Source of the DNA: Silene latifolia
Taxonomy: Eukaryota; Streptophyta; Magnoliopsida; Caryophyllales; Caryophyllaceae
NCBI RefSeq assembly: GCF_048544455.1
Contig: NC_133532.1
Coordinates: 15,998,948-16,062,947, forward strand
DNA: 64,000 nucleotides
Reading direction: 5' to 3'
Each line of letters opens with the position of its first letter. The first letter of the stretch is position 1. The notes below the pieces were generated by a model that was given only the letters and a program-made list of their open reading frames with translations, made no database searches and was not told the DNA's origin. Position numbers and translations under genes: made by a program. Positions 22,388-33,846 of the stretch are shown piece by piece.

Positions 22388-22995
22388 TGATGGGGCATAT
22401 TCTGCACCGCTGACCAAGTCAACATATTGAGCAAGGTCAAAGATATCCACAGCAAGTCAACGACTTGGACAATCTAGCCGATGCAGCCCATCGGCCCGTC
22501 AGCCCGGGTCTCGGCATGGTAACCTGGTCACCGGGACACATATCCGCGTACTCATATCCAAGACCCCTCGGCGGCGAGCCAACAGGATCCGCCGGCCAGC
22601 CATAGGCCCCTCGGCCGAGGGGTAGATCAGTCTTTCCACCTGCTAGCCACTTGGCCACTACGTGACAAAAGGTGAAAGCCTATAAATACTCCTCAACCTT
22701 CATTGAGGAAAGGACCCGAACGAATACACAATTAAACCTAAATACACTATTCATCTGGTAATATCTTCCTTATCTCTCTACAATACACATTTAGCCAAGT
22801 AACAACTTATCTCTTAAGTTTACTGACTTGAGCGTCGGAGTGAGTACGCTTGGCACAAAGCCAAGCCCTCAGTTCGTTCATTGTTGCAGGAGAGGCCGTG
22901 AGGAACGATTGAGATCAAAGGAGAATCCAACTCAAGACATCATTCAACAAGCCAAGGGTGGTAACTATACTTGATCTGGAATTACACCCGGAACA
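22388..22995 (+). repeat. 3' LTR of the Retand-like element
   Basis: Starts TGATGGGGCATATTC and ends CACCCGGAACA, 608 bp, followed by the AATAT duplication. It is nearly identical to the 5' LTR apart from three small indels and a few substitutions, so the insertion is not ancient. Confidence 0.93.
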
Positions 22996-23000
22996 AATAT

Positions 23001-23338
23001 GACTATAAATATTGTAATTCTGTTTGTGTACAAATTATAATATAAGCATAAAGTATTTATGGTATAGAATTAATTAGGAGATTATATTGTGTCTGAGGCG
23101 CAAAACTTAGGCGGGAAAATTCTAGCTTTGTTAATCTTTTAGTATATAGGAGATTGAGAGACCGTCTCTCAATAAACTTATTGAGAGACCATCTCTCAAG
23201 AGACCTATAAAATAAGATCATTTAACCGATAAAATTAATGAACGCTATAAATAAGATCACAATCGAAACTAACTATAAAATTTAGAACGCAAATACACAT
23301 ATTAGTAAACTGTAGCCGAGTACAACTTTAATCTTATA
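23001..23338. other. Intergenic; contains a short inverted repeat
   Basis: No gene. Around 23153-23203 TTGAGAGACCGTCTCTCAATAA and TTATTGAGAGACCATCTCTCAAG form overlapping inverted and direct repeats; similar TCTCTCAATAA sequence occurs near 11130 and 11320, so it is part of a dispersed repeat. Confidence 0.5.
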
Positions 23339-23346
23339 CGTACAAC

Positions 23347-24218
23347 TAGGGATGACAATGGGTAGGGTCTGGGTCGGGTCCACCTAGACCAGGACCCGGA
23401 CCCGAGATTTTCCCTTTGGACCCGTACCCGACCCAGACCCGCAAGAGTCTAAAATTTGAGGACCCATACCCGGACCCTATGGGTAAGGGTCGGGTCTGGG
23501 TCTACCCGCGGGTCCGAGTTTCAGCCACTTTAATAGCAGGATTAAGAGTTATGAGGTCTATAATATTAAAAAAAAAAAAATTCATACTACTTTAACATTA
23601 TGAGTTTATTAATCTGTATTGTAAACTACCAAATCCAATATACATACCAAATCCAATATACATACCAAAGAGATTAATAAAGATAAAGAAGACCTAAATT
23701 AATTTTACCTCTAAATACATGTGAAAGAATCAAACTCGTAACCCTAAAATCAATATCGTACTTGATAGTCGTCTCCACCTGACCGTCGCTGGCTGCCGTT
23801 AATGGTGGTTGTCGGTCGCCGCCTATTAGAGAGGTGGTTGCCAGTCGCGTATCAGTGCTGTGGTCGTGGTTTCCTTGTGTTAGTGGTGGAGTGGTGGTAT
23901 TGTCAGAAGAGTTTGGTTGAGTTTTATCACTTTATGGGATGAGGGAAGAGAAAGAGACTTTAGTTGCTTTTGGTTTCTACGGTTTGCCAGTATGAATTCA
24001 GAAAAGTTGTGATTTTGATTTTTTTTTTTTTTTTTTTTTTTTAATAAAGGGTCTAAGGGTCGGGTATAAGTCTCATAACTTAGACCCGGACCCGAAATAT
24101 TTTCTTAAGACCCATACCTGACTCATACCCATTGGGTCTGAAAAAATAAGACCCATACCCAATCCATTTGGATCCGACCCTCAGGATCTGAGTCGGGCCG
24201 ACCCGACTGTCATCCCTA
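23347..24218. mobile_element. Non-autonomous hAT-type element
   Basis: 872 bp with perfect 11 bp inverted ends TAGGGATGACA / TGTCATCCCTA and an exact 8 bp target duplication CGTACAAC (23339-23346 and 24219-24226). Subterminal regions carry many GGGTC/GACCC motifs in both orientations, typical of hAT transposase-binding repeats. The interior has A- and T-runs and no transposase. Confidence 0.9.
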
Positions 24219-24380
24219 CGTACAACAAAGAAAACCGAAAAATAAAAAAACAAAACAAGGCAACCGTAAACCGTGATGAACTTCTGATTCATGACTGAAG
24301 CCAAACCAACCAAAACCCCAAAACTCGTATGTGTAGGGTTTTAGCCCACAAATTAAACTTCGATTTCTGATCAATCAATC

Positions 24381-27300
24381 ATGTTTAGACGCAAACTTCT
24401 TTCCTTTTTCCGGATCTCCCCATCACCTCAATCTACAAAGTATGATTTTTTTCTCTAATTCAATCGCATTTTTTTTATATATTTTAGTTCATATATTCTG
24501 TGTTTACTTTTTAATTCAACATTTTTTTGCTGTTTTCCTGTCAATGTTGAAGACCCATTTAATTATTGTTGATTATTAGCTCAAAGTTAGCATTTTTTTG
24601 GTACCCATTTGATTTTGCTTCTGAATTTTGACTTTTATGTGTTGTTCTGAAGATTCTGTGATTTGGGTTTTTGTTAGAAATCCTCTTTTTTGTGTGAATC
24701 AATTGATTTGTAATTTTGATATTTTATTGGTTTCTGCAGTGCCTCAAAGCAAGTTGATGAAGAAAAGAGTAAATTTTACGGGCGAAAGGCGGTGTCCACT
24801 GCATTGATTTGTCTTACAGGTGGTGTTGCTTTGAGTGCCATTGATGATCTTGCCATTTACCATGGCTGTAGTAGGTATGTTACCTCTGTGGAATAATCAA
24901 ATTATCATGTTTTATGTGTTTTTGATGTTGCATATGTTGTTTGCAAGATGTTATTCAATCTTCTGAAATAAGAATGTTGTATGGGGTAAAATGACTTTCT
25001 AATAAGATGATCTTGTGACCACATTGATCACCGATTAGCCCGTGCATATGTTGTTTGCAAGATGATCTTGTGACCGCATTGATCACTGATTAGCCCGTGC
25101 CTTTTCACATAAGTTTAACCTAAATTCTCAAATAAGAATGTTGTATGGCGTAAAATGACTTTCTAATAACTTATGCACCTCATTTATTACTATCAATAAA
25201 TGAGCTGCATAAGCTATTATAGGGTCGCTGTACTCCGTACAATGGTCTTACAGAAAACAAACCGTAAGTTTAGATGCCGTTTCTTTCCGCTATGTAGATC
25301 AATGAAGTAATTGAACATGGCTTACCAGATTTGCTTAGGTACCTACTGAATTTTGAATCAATACGCACGAATTAGGAATCCGAATTTTGTGGAATGATGG
25401 CACTTGGCTATAATTTTTCTGAAATATGCTTTTATTTTGAGCGAACTGCGTATTCGTATCATGAATTCGAATCAGGGTGTTATTGCAAATCTAGTAACCT
25501 TGATTATTGAACTGCAAGTTGCATGGGTGTATAAACGAGAGTAGAAATTACAAACAGATATCTGTTCTTATGTATAATATAGTAGATAGTTTGATACTGC
25601 TTCTCGATCATATTGCATTAAGCAGTTTCTCCATGGTGGATTAATTAATGTTCGATTGTTTGAGGCAGTGCTACGTTCTTTTTCTTGAATGAGTTAGTGG
25701 GGAAATACTTATAATATCACTTCTTTTTGTTATTAACCCCTGATATTGAACATATTTGCATAGCATTTCAGCTTATCGGCTAAATCAACTATACTGTGAC
25801 AGTGTGACTTCTTTGTTTGCAATCAATTAGTTTCCTTCAGAATCCTGTTAGGCTCAGTTCAGTGGGCATGCACAACTTGCGGCCGTTGGACACAATTTTG
25901 TTAGAATTCTCCAACTGTGACTTGCATGTGCCTCTCCTTGAAAAGATTTTCTAAGAGCCCCAGGAAACTTTACTGTTCTACTTAGAAAATAGCGAACTTA
26001 TTTAGAGAGAAAGCCAAATTTAATGATTTTAATTGAAAAATAGGGGGATGTTGGAGATGCATAGGATATGTATGGTGTGTGTCCGTGCACGTGGTTCATG
26101 TGTGTTTATGTCCTAGACTCCTAGCTTTAGGTAGAATACTTAATATAGTTGAAATTGGTACTGAATCAATGGAGTTTGTTAGTATATCTTTGTAGTCATT
26201 TAGACTATAGGTATTCATTCTACCCTTGTACATTAGTAAACCCTTTAAAAAGATAATCTTAAGTCGATGATTTTAATGGACGTACTGTATTAGGAAAAGT
26301 TAACCTTTGTACGAAATGTTATTGAAATTTAAGTAGCCGTGTTTATGTTGCCTATGCGTAAGCCCAGAGTTGGCTATTTATAGGAGTGGTATGTATTATG
26401 TTGCTGAAAACTGGAAAACGCAACTCGTGGTATAGGACTATAGGTATTTTAGATAACATAGACAATAACCTGGTTGCGACTAAGAAAAAGCACCATAATA
26501 GTTGCATATCTGTAGAATATTAATGGATGGGATGGCGACATATCTGTAAAATATCTTCATGTGTATAACAACAATAATAGTCCAACGTCTCAAGGCCTCT
26601 CCAGCCCCCGCAAATGGCGGGGTAAGAGGGACCAGGTGTGCAGTGTTACCTGTGTGGTAACACAGAGTGGTTGTTTCATAATGACCTAGAATGAGAGTTG
26701 CCTCTAGCATTGCATCAAATACCAATACCTTTGCAATAAAAAGAAGTGCAACTATTTTATCGAGTTATTTTGCTATCAGCTGAGTAATAGATGATTAATT
26801 GGATCAACAGTTTTAATCAAATCAAAGAGAAAACTTAGCTCAATGATGCCTGATTTCAGATGTTATATTATGGTGGAAAATACCGCTTTAATAACCTCTT
26901 CCTCTATTTCTGGGATAGTAAAGGGTGAGGGCCAGTGAGCTTAGCAAATGTGGAGATTGTTAGACACTGAGATTTGTACATGCAGTAACTCTAGCACAGT
27001 TTCAAGCCCTTGGGCCTCTCAGTAAGCTTCCAGGAAATGCTTGAGAAGAATAAATATGTAACTTTAGTGAACCTAGGCTTGTGTCATCAAGAGAGTAGAG
27101 AATTGTGAGGCACTGGCGCACTGCTGACGTTTGAAGCCTTAAATTTGGTAATGGCGATCATCAGCAAACAAATCGAAATATTTGGCGTCTTGATTTTGTT
27201 TCCCCTTTTACATTTGTTTGTTTAATGGGTTCACCGACATTTGAAGCCTTAAACACCCCTTCCTTTTTCAAGTTTGGAGACAGTCGAACTCGAAATTCCC

Positions 27301-28796
27301 CAGAACATGGAAAAGAAGCTAAAATAAACAGCCGTTTAGGACCAGAGGACACCCAGACCAAGGACCAGTTTCAGAAGACATCAAAACTTGACTCAAGGCC
27401 AAACTTAAATATCTCAGACACAAACTTGATTAAAACAAACACCTTTGAGTGACCGGCAAAGTTCCTTTCATATCTGACTGTGGAATAAAAGCTTATAGGC
27501 TTTGGTAACCTGTACTCAGTAACCTCTCGTGTGAAAGTAGCAAATAGTGTGATTAATCTTTTTAAGAATACTACTCCCTCAATTCCAACCAATGGTTTAC
27601 GTGGATGATTTTGAAAAATATAAACGATTGGTTGGAATGGAGGTAGTAATAATTTAGAGTACTTAGAGCTTCCTGCTTTGTTTTGTCGATGAAAAGATAA
27701 CGTAACGCACTCACACCATCATTTTAAAGCTTGTTTGACAAATTTGTCTGTTTCTGAATTTCAGCAAGGCCATGGAGAAAGCCAGTAAGAATCAAGAAAT
27801 TATTCGAGCAATAGGCGAACCAGTCGTGAAAGGTCCTTGGTACGATGCTTCACTTGCCGTAACTCACAAAAGGAAATCAGTGTCCTGTACGTTTCCAGTG
27901 TCAGGACCACAGGGCAATGGCGTTCTCCGTTTGAAAGCTGTTCGTGATGGAGGTTAGCATGTGTATTATTGTGTGCTTGCCTTGTTAGTTTGTACCCTAT
28001 CTATCTCTACCCCTTTCCTAATTCCCGTGTTAGATGGCATTGCAAGTGGGTGGAGAATCGCACGAGTGTACCAAGGCTGGTCCATTAGCACAATTACATT
28101 CTCATTTGATACAAATGGCCATAGAAGCAGACCAAGCAGTTATTGAGGCGCTAAATATATACTTCGTATTTTTTTCTGTCCTGATTAGCATGGGGGTAAA
28201 ATTTGTCATCTTGAATGGAGTCTAAATACCCTATTTGACCTTGGAATAGGGTGGAATAAAACTTAAAAGACTCGCAAGCCTGACGTGCTCTCGTCATATT
28301 GCACTCAGTTGATGCATTATCCTCATGGGTCATACAAAACCAAAAACACCCCTACGTTACGCACCCCAGTTCAATGTGTTCATACATTGACCCCCTTTTG
28401 TCTCCAAAGTCTGCCGTTGTACCCATAAGCAGGAAGTCGTGGAGAAATTTTGAGATATCAATGTGTTGTTATGCTGTAAAGAGAGAACTAGGTCACCAAC
28501 CCAGTTTGTTCCTCAAAACGTCTGTAACTCTTTCGTAAACTCGTGAGTTATGACTCGTGTGATCCAGCATTATCAGCTGCCTGACATAGACATTGTTGCA
28601 TTTGACAGATGAATCATGGCTATCATTTATTCGTCCACGAAATTTCGACATCTTAATACTGGACGCTGTCCTGTACGTCCCAGAAAACGAAGAGACAAAA
28701 AGAAGTGTCAAGATAAATGTTTCAGATAGCATCTCTTCTCCAGCATGTCAAGACTGCACGAAATGTCCAACGTCTCCAAGTCCTAAGAAGCAATGA
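24381..28796 (+). CDS. COA1-like mitochondrial cytochrome oxidase assembly protein
   Basis: Four coding exons, 24381-24439, 24740-24874, 27765-27952 and 28609-28796, all with GT-AG introns and matching phases, give 189 aa. The N-terminus (MFRRKLLSFFRISPSPQS) is rich in Arg, Ser and hydrophobic residues with no acid until residue 26, like a mitochondrial presequence. One membrane segment follows at about residues 38-54. The soluble domain shows GEPVVKGPWYD, SCTFPVSGPQGNGVLRLKAV and DGDESWLSFIRPRNFDIL, the pattern of the Coa1/Tim21-like fold. Coa1 helps early Cox1 maturation in complex IV assembly at the inner membrane. Reading frame and splice sites are intact. Intron 2 is 2.9 kb and contains a SINE remnant and a MITE. 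The family assignment is by motif recognition; another Tim21-like plant protein is the main alternative. Confidence 0.75.
24995..25100 (+). repeat. Direct duplication in COA1-like intron 2
   Basis: AGATGATCTTGTGACCACAT... and AGATGATCTTGTGACCGCAT..., each continuing into TTGATCAC(C/T)GATTAGCCCGTGC, are two near-identical copies about 60 bp apart. Confidence 0.8.
26560..26705 (-). repeat. Au-type SINE remnant in COA1-like intron 2
   Basis: On the minus strand: GAAACAACCACTCTGTG, then GGTAACACTGCACACCTGG and CCCCGCCATTTGCGGGGGC followed by a TTATTGTTGTTA tail. The order GAAACA.CCTCT, GGTAA..CTGCG.AC, CCCCGC...GCGGG is that of plant Au SINEs. The 5' tRNA-like part is missing or decayed. Confidence 0.5.
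27572..27648. repeat. Short Stowaway-type MITE
   Basis: TACTCCCTCAATTCC at the left and GGAATGGAGGTAGTA at the right form near-perfect inverted ends (19 of 22 bases over the longer arms) with TA at both sides. At 77 bp it is little more than the two arms. It lies about 115 bp before exon 3 of the COA1-like gene. Confidence 0.8.
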
Positions 28797-29114
28797 CTCC
28801 TTTTTGCTGTTATCTTCGATACGCAGAGGAAGAAGTTCCTCCATAGCCACTGCCCACAGATCAAATGAATTCCAATAAAATGGTTTATATTTATTCTTTC
28901 TAATACATACATGAGATTTATTTGGCCAAAATCTGTAGACTCTTATATGGATTTTGTTGAACTATATACTCAGTAGTTCTTAGTCAGATTTGTGTTAGAA
29001 ATACTTGAGAATTTTTTAGTTTCGGATGTATTTTGTTGAGGTGTGTATTTATCATTACACTCGTCGCAAATTATTGATACGAAAAATATTAATTTATTTT
29101 TCAACCCATCTTTG
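28797..29114 (+). other. 3' UTR and downstream of the COA1-like gene
   Basis: No further coding sequence. AATAAA at 28876-28881 (in CCAATAAAATGG), about 80 bp after the stop codon, is a plausible polyadenylation signal. Confidence 0.55.
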
Positions 29115-29116
29115 TT

Positions 29117-29589
29117 AGAGTCCATTTTTGAAATAATGGTCAAAAATAAAATATTTGTCGTTTTGGGTCGGTTTTGAAAATATTTGTCAAAATGGTGTCC
29201 ACGTAGGCTCGGGATTTCTAGACCTGAAACACGCCACTACTAATGGCGTGTTTTGTGAAAGAAACACGCCATTAGTAGTGGCGTGTTTTTACAACAATTT
29301 TTTTCCTCAACTGACTGAACTTTTAAAAAAAAAAAAAAAATTACATAAGACACGCCATTAGGGGTGGCGTGTTTCCCCTCCGAAACCCGCCATTCCCAAT
29401 GGCGTGTTTGTTTTAGTCCATTTTTTAATGAAGTTTCTTTCCGTACTCATTATAAACACGTCATTGGTAGTGGCGTGTTTTAGGTCCAGAAATCCTGAGC
29501 CTACGTGGACACCATTTTGACAAATATTTTCAAAACCGACCCAAAACGACAAATATTTTATTTTTGACTATTATTTCAAAAATGGATTC
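29117..29589. mobile_element. Foldback element with long inverted repeats and CACGCCA hairpins
   Basis: The two ends are inverted copies of about 125-130 bp (left from about 29117, right ending about 29589), including the blocks AAATATTTGTCGTTTTGGGT and GTGTCCACGTAGGCTC. The interior carries five CACGCCA...TGGCGTG-like palindromes: 29232-29252, 29267-29287, 29352-29372, a variant at 29386-29408 and 29457-29481. TTGTT borders both ends, a possible 5 bp duplication. There is no coding capacity; open frames on the two strands encode the same peptide because they lie in opposite arms. Class unknown (foldback/MULE-like). Confidence 0.75.
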
Positions 29590-29681
29590 TCTTTGTTAAT
29601 GCTCCGTAAATTTTATCCAATTTTCATGACAACGATAGACTTTTATTAGCAAGTGTTTTTGTCATAACTATCAAGTTAGCA

Positions 29682-29822
29682 GTGAAAATGAGACGCAATA
29701 GACTTAAAATCCTGGATAATGCTTTTGTCCTAGGGGAGTGAATAAGATAGCTCATAATCTTGCTCAGGAAGCTCTGTTGTAAGCTATACTATTTGTTGCT
29801 GTCAAAAAAAAAAAAAAAAAAA
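29682..29822 (+). mobile_element. 5'-truncated LINE insertion
   Basis: A 141 bp insert ends in a poly(A) run and is flanked by the 16 bp duplication AACTATCAAGTTAGCA (29666-29681 and 29823-29838). Just before its end it encodes NKIAHNLAQEALL and a stop, which matches the C-terminal end of the RNase H domain of plant L1-type LINEs. These are classic marks of target-primed reverse transcription with strong 5' truncation. Confidence 0.88.
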
Positions 29823-29838
29823 AACTATCAAGTTAGCA

Positions 29839-30364
29839 AGAACAATTTGTTCAAACATACGGGTCGCTCTCATTCATTTGTTTTTAACAAAAATGCAGTA
29901 AAAACTAATAAAAATCCGGAAAAAATACAAGTTTGAGCGAATCAATAGAACGGAACTTTGAAGTAAATTTGATGTAACCCTAGAAAAACATGGGAAGCTC
30001 ATGTGAATTGGTTGAATTTTAATTGTTTTCAATTTAGTGTTTAATTTATGAAACTTTTATGACATCTTTTATTCCAAGTGTCATTTTACATTATTTCGGT
30101 ATTTAAAAAAAAGTAAGAGTGATTCTCACCAAACTAAAAGTCCTATATACTCCGTAATAAATTGATGATCACATCAAACATAAAGATGGGATATAAAGAG
30201 AGAGGCACTTTGTCCCCTTAAAAAGCAAGTATGATTAAACCTTGTTTGGCAAACTTGTTTTGGAATCCGGTACCCTTTTTGCCATTTGTGATATGTCATT
30301 GGAACACTTTTGGTGAGAACTTGAGAACTTGTATAGTTTTGTATATGGACTAACATTTGGGAGT
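29839..30364. other. Intergenic, nothing recognised
   Basis: AT-rich DNA without coding similarity or clear repeats. Confidence 0.5.
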
Positions 30365-30372
30365 CTTGGCAC

Positions 30373-30845
30373 CATTGTTGTCAGAATCCCGATTCGATCC
30401 TACGATTTTACGATTTCACGATCTAAAAATGCTTGACCGATCCTGGATCTTACGATTCTATCATGGTTGTAGAATCTTACGATCCTAATCATCTAAAAAT
30501 TTTTAGAGGTAGAATCATAATACGATCCTACGATCTTACGATCCAACGATCCGATTTCATAGTAAAAAAAATAATATATATTTTTATATAATGACATCCT
30601 AAAACTCAAATTTCGGGTAAGTTGTAGAAACATGTTCATATAATAATATTAAAATCATTAATTATCAATATTTTATGGATAAATATTAATAAATAAGTAT
30701 TTTGATCTTCAATGATATGTTTTTACCAAATAAAACACTATAATTGGTGAGTTTGTAGAATCTTACGATTCTACGATCCGATTCTACCGATTCGATCCTA
30801 CCCTCCCCATCGATCCAAAGTAGAATCCCGATCCTGACAACATTG
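30373..30845. mobile_element. Non-autonomous hAT-type element
   Basis: 473 bp with inverted ends CATTGTTGTCAG / CTGACAACATTG and an exact 8 bp target duplication CTTGGCAC (30365-30372 and 30846-30853). Both subterminal regions are filled with repeated TACGAT / ATCGTA and CGATCC motifs, consistent with transposase-binding repeats. No coding capacity. Confidence 0.88.
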
Positions 30846-31236
30846 CTTGGCACTCAAACCTTAGTTTAATCACTCCATTGGAATAATAAACCTAGAGCTT
30901 GTAATCGGATCGGAAATTCTTGTTTTGATGTGTGTTATAATAGGGTTTGCGGGTTGTTATGTCTTTCTGGCTGTGTTAATTATTGTGTCGAATTGTACCG
31001 GGTTTCATCTGGTTACTGCCCGGTTTAAGTTATAAATTATTACTTGTCCGTACTAATGTTGTTAAAATGAGGAATTATATTTTGGAATAACTCTTTTTGA
31101 TATAACAATCAAGTCGAACCGTTATAAAGGAATTCGGTTCCAACCTCATAACACTCATGTATGATTCCTGATTCAAACTCATACCCATGCACGAAACAAA
31201 CACCCCCTAAAAGAGCTATATTTTTTGATTGATTAT

Positions 31237-31370
31237 TGCTTCACAAATTACATTTATAAGGAAGAGTCTCATTAATTAATCTAGTCTAATGCCTAGATTT
31301 AGGCCTAGAAATTAGGAGAGAATAAAGCTAATTGATAAGTTGGCAAAGAATATTAACATATTCTAATACA
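31237..31370 (-). repeat. 3' LTR of the minus-strand copia element
   Basis: On the minus strand it starts TGTATTAGAATATGTTAATA and ends AATTTGTGAAGCA, 134 bp, with CTTATAAATG as a TATA-like signal. The partner copy is at 37259-37392. Confidence 0.75.
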
Positions 31371-31379
31371 CTCCTGTAG

Positions 31380-33000
31380 TCGAAGTGGGAGGACAGATGC
31401 TGAGACTAGAGCGGAAGTCGTGGAATAGAGCCTTCGGTAATCCTTTGGTGATGATATCAACAAATTGGTAGTGGAAAATTGGGAAGGAACATGAAGAACT
31501 TGAACTTGACCGAGTGTCACTTCTTCTCGGACAAAATGGATATCCAGTTCTCTGTGTTTGGTACGTTGGTGGTTCAATGGGTTGTCAGATAGGCAATTGG
31601 CGTTTATGTTATCACAATATGCAGTCGTCGCCTTGGATATAGAGTATTCAAGTTCAAGGATTAATTAAGTTTCATAGCCAATAAGATTTGGCTACGACAT
31701 TTGCTACGCCACGATATTCTGCTTCGACACTTGAGCAGGATATGGTGGTTTAACGTTTGGAGGACCAAGATATTAGATTATCACTTGAATAAACACAGTA
31801 GCCGGATGTCGATTGTCTCGTGTCAAGGCAACTTCCTCAATCCGCACCACTATAGGTTGTCAAAGTGCTTGTGGATGAGACGGTAAGATCGAGGCCATGA
31901 ATCTTATGATACGTTTTAATGCACTGAAGTGAGCTTCGCGAGGATCATGCATATAAATTCATATTTGTTGAATCGAATAAGAGATATCGGGTCTTGAATG
32001 TCAAGTATTGTATAGCACTTGCGAGGTTGCGATAAAAGGATGGATCAACGACAGGTTTGCTACTATTAGCTCCGAGCTTGGAATTTTTATCAACGGGTGT
32101 TTGGGCAGGTCAGGAGTTCGATATTTTGGCACCAGCGATGATGTCCTACATATTTTCTTTGATAGAGAAACACCCAATTTTTGTGTCGAATGGCTGCCAC
32201 ACCGAGAAAGTAATTTAATAGACCGATGCCAGTCGGTGAAAATTCAGATTGAAGCTTGTCAATAATATGCTACCGCAATGTGTTTGAGGAAGTTGCAAGG
32301 ATAATATCATCAACATACAAGAGCAAGTAAGCAATGTTTGAGCCTGACCGAAATATGAATATAGAGTTGTCATATTTGCTATGATGAAAGCTAATAGTAG
32401 AGACATATGAAGCAAAATGTTGGTACCACGCCCTTGATGCTTACTTAAGACCGTATAATGAATTTTAAAGAAGGCATACATGGTCGAGGTGATGATGATC
32501 GCGAAATCCAGAGGGCGGGCGCATGTATATAGTTTCAGCAAGATTATCGTGAATGAAGGCATTATGTACCTCTAATTAATGGATAGGCCACCTTTTAGAC
32601 ACGGCTAAGCTAAGGACGGTGTAGATGGTTGTTTGTTTAATGATGAGGCTGAATGTCTCATCACAATTAACACCTACTTGTTGAGACCTGTCATTGACAA
32701 CAAGACGTGCACTGTATCGCTCTAAATCACCATTAAACATAAATTTATGTTTGAATAGCCATATACATCAAGTTATTATTGACATTATGGGACAGGCGAG
32801 CCAAGATCGACCCAAGTCTTATTTTTAATAAGAGCATCGAATTCATTGGTCATGGCTTGTTTCCAATCGGGGTCGTTAAGTGCTGTGACTAGGCATTTCG
32901 GTATTGAGGAAGGCTTGGTGGTGACACAAAGATCAAACACGGATTTTCGCTTATAAAAACCGTGTTGTGCACGAGTTGTCATTTGGTGGTGGTGGTGGGG
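31380..33000 (-). pseudogene. copia reverse transcriptase and RNase H remnants
   Basis: From high to low coordinates on the minus strand: LNDPDWKQAMTNEFDALIKN (32785-32982, start of the reverse transcriptase domain), LLLYVDDIILATSS (YVDD box at 32317-32306), and TKHRELDIHFVREEVTLGQV with VQVLHVPSQFSTTNLL (31353-31577, the RNase H end). Frames change repeatedly, so this is a dead copy. Confidence 0.85.
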
Positions 33001-33085
33001 GGGGGGAGGGTGGTGGGGTAGACAAGGCGGGGGTCATTATGGACTCAGCATTGGGGATGGGCCTGAGTTGATCTGTGGTGATATC

Positions 33086-33647
33086 ATAACAACCCGACCC
33101 GACACCGTCCATAACACAGGCCCAATAAGATGGGATGTGTATCTTTGGACCTCTTATTTGTCCTCACTTAAACCCAAAAGCACAAGGCCTTATTACTAAG
33201 TGGTGGGTAGAATCCTTTATTAACATATCCAAGCCTCTTATTTCACGATGTGGGACAACTTAATCTCATAATCTCATGGGGTGTTACGAACTCCCCCACT
33301 TAAAGAACACAACATCCTCGTTATGCCTTAAAGCTAACCGCAACCAAGCCCATCTTCTTCCCCCGCTAATTGGGTGACCCGGGTACTACTGACCACATGT
33401 TCACCACACGGTCGCAGGGTTGCTCTCATACAATTTATAACAACCCGACCCGCCACCGTCGTAAAACAACCCCAATAAGATGAGATGTGTACCTTTGTGC
33501 CCATTATTTGTCTTCACTTAAGCCCAAAATCACAATGTATTGTTACTAAATGGTGGGTGTAACGTGTAATCCTTTATAAACATATCTCAAGCCTCCTATT
33601 TTTCCGATGTGGGACAACTTAATTTCATAATCTCATGGGGTGTTACA
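33086..33647 (-). mobile_element. TRIM (miniature LTR retrotransposon)
   Basis: Two similar direct repeats of about 212 bp (33086-33298 and 33437-33647) enclose only about 140 bp. On the minus strand the repeats start TGTAACACCCCATGAG and end GGGTCGGGTTGTTAT. The inner sequence begins with a degenerate initiator-Met primer site (TTGTATGAGAGCAAC) and ends with the purine tract AAGTGGGGGAG. That is the full TRIM layout with no coding capacity. It sits between integrase and reverse transcriptase remnants of the minus-strand copia. Confidence 0.75.
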
Positions 33648-33846
33648 AATATGGTGGGTGAGTAGGGGGAGATATGAGTGTCGGGGTTTGGGATTGCTGG
33701 TTGCTGGCCCGTGGCAGCAGGAGGAAGGTGTTAGGCGTGAATATACCGAGAAAGGTAGGGGGACGGGTTAGACATAAGAAAAGGATAGTAGGAGGGTGAC
33801 TGCTTGTGTATGGTTGTATAAGGAAATACCGACTCATCGTCAAATG

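Larger units (their letters stand above)
11846..22995 (+). mobile_element. Retand-like (Tat clade) Ty3/gypsy LTR retrotransposon, complete structure
   Basis: An 11,150 bp element flanked by AATAT on both sides (11841-11845 and 22996-23000). The order is 5' LTR, primer binding site, gag, protease, an extra RNase H-like segment, reverse transcriptase, RNase H, archaeal-type RNase H, integrase, tandem repeats, an antisense gene, polypurine tract and 3' LTR. The integrase-last order, the second RNase H type, the tandem repeat and the antisense reading frame place it in the Tat group near Retand, known from Silene. Coding sequence is broken by many small frameshifts, so it is not autonomous now. 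It is more GC-rich than its surroundings. Confidence 0.93.

Noticed and set aside
25200-27700. Extra exons in COA1-like intron 2
   Set aside because: Exons 2 and 3 already join in phase and give a continuous family-like protein; the open frames in between match SINE or random sequence.
29155-29552. Two open frames on opposite strands with the same N-terminal peptide
   Set aside because: They sit in the two inverted arms of the foldback element, so identity is due to the inverted repeat, not to a gene pair.
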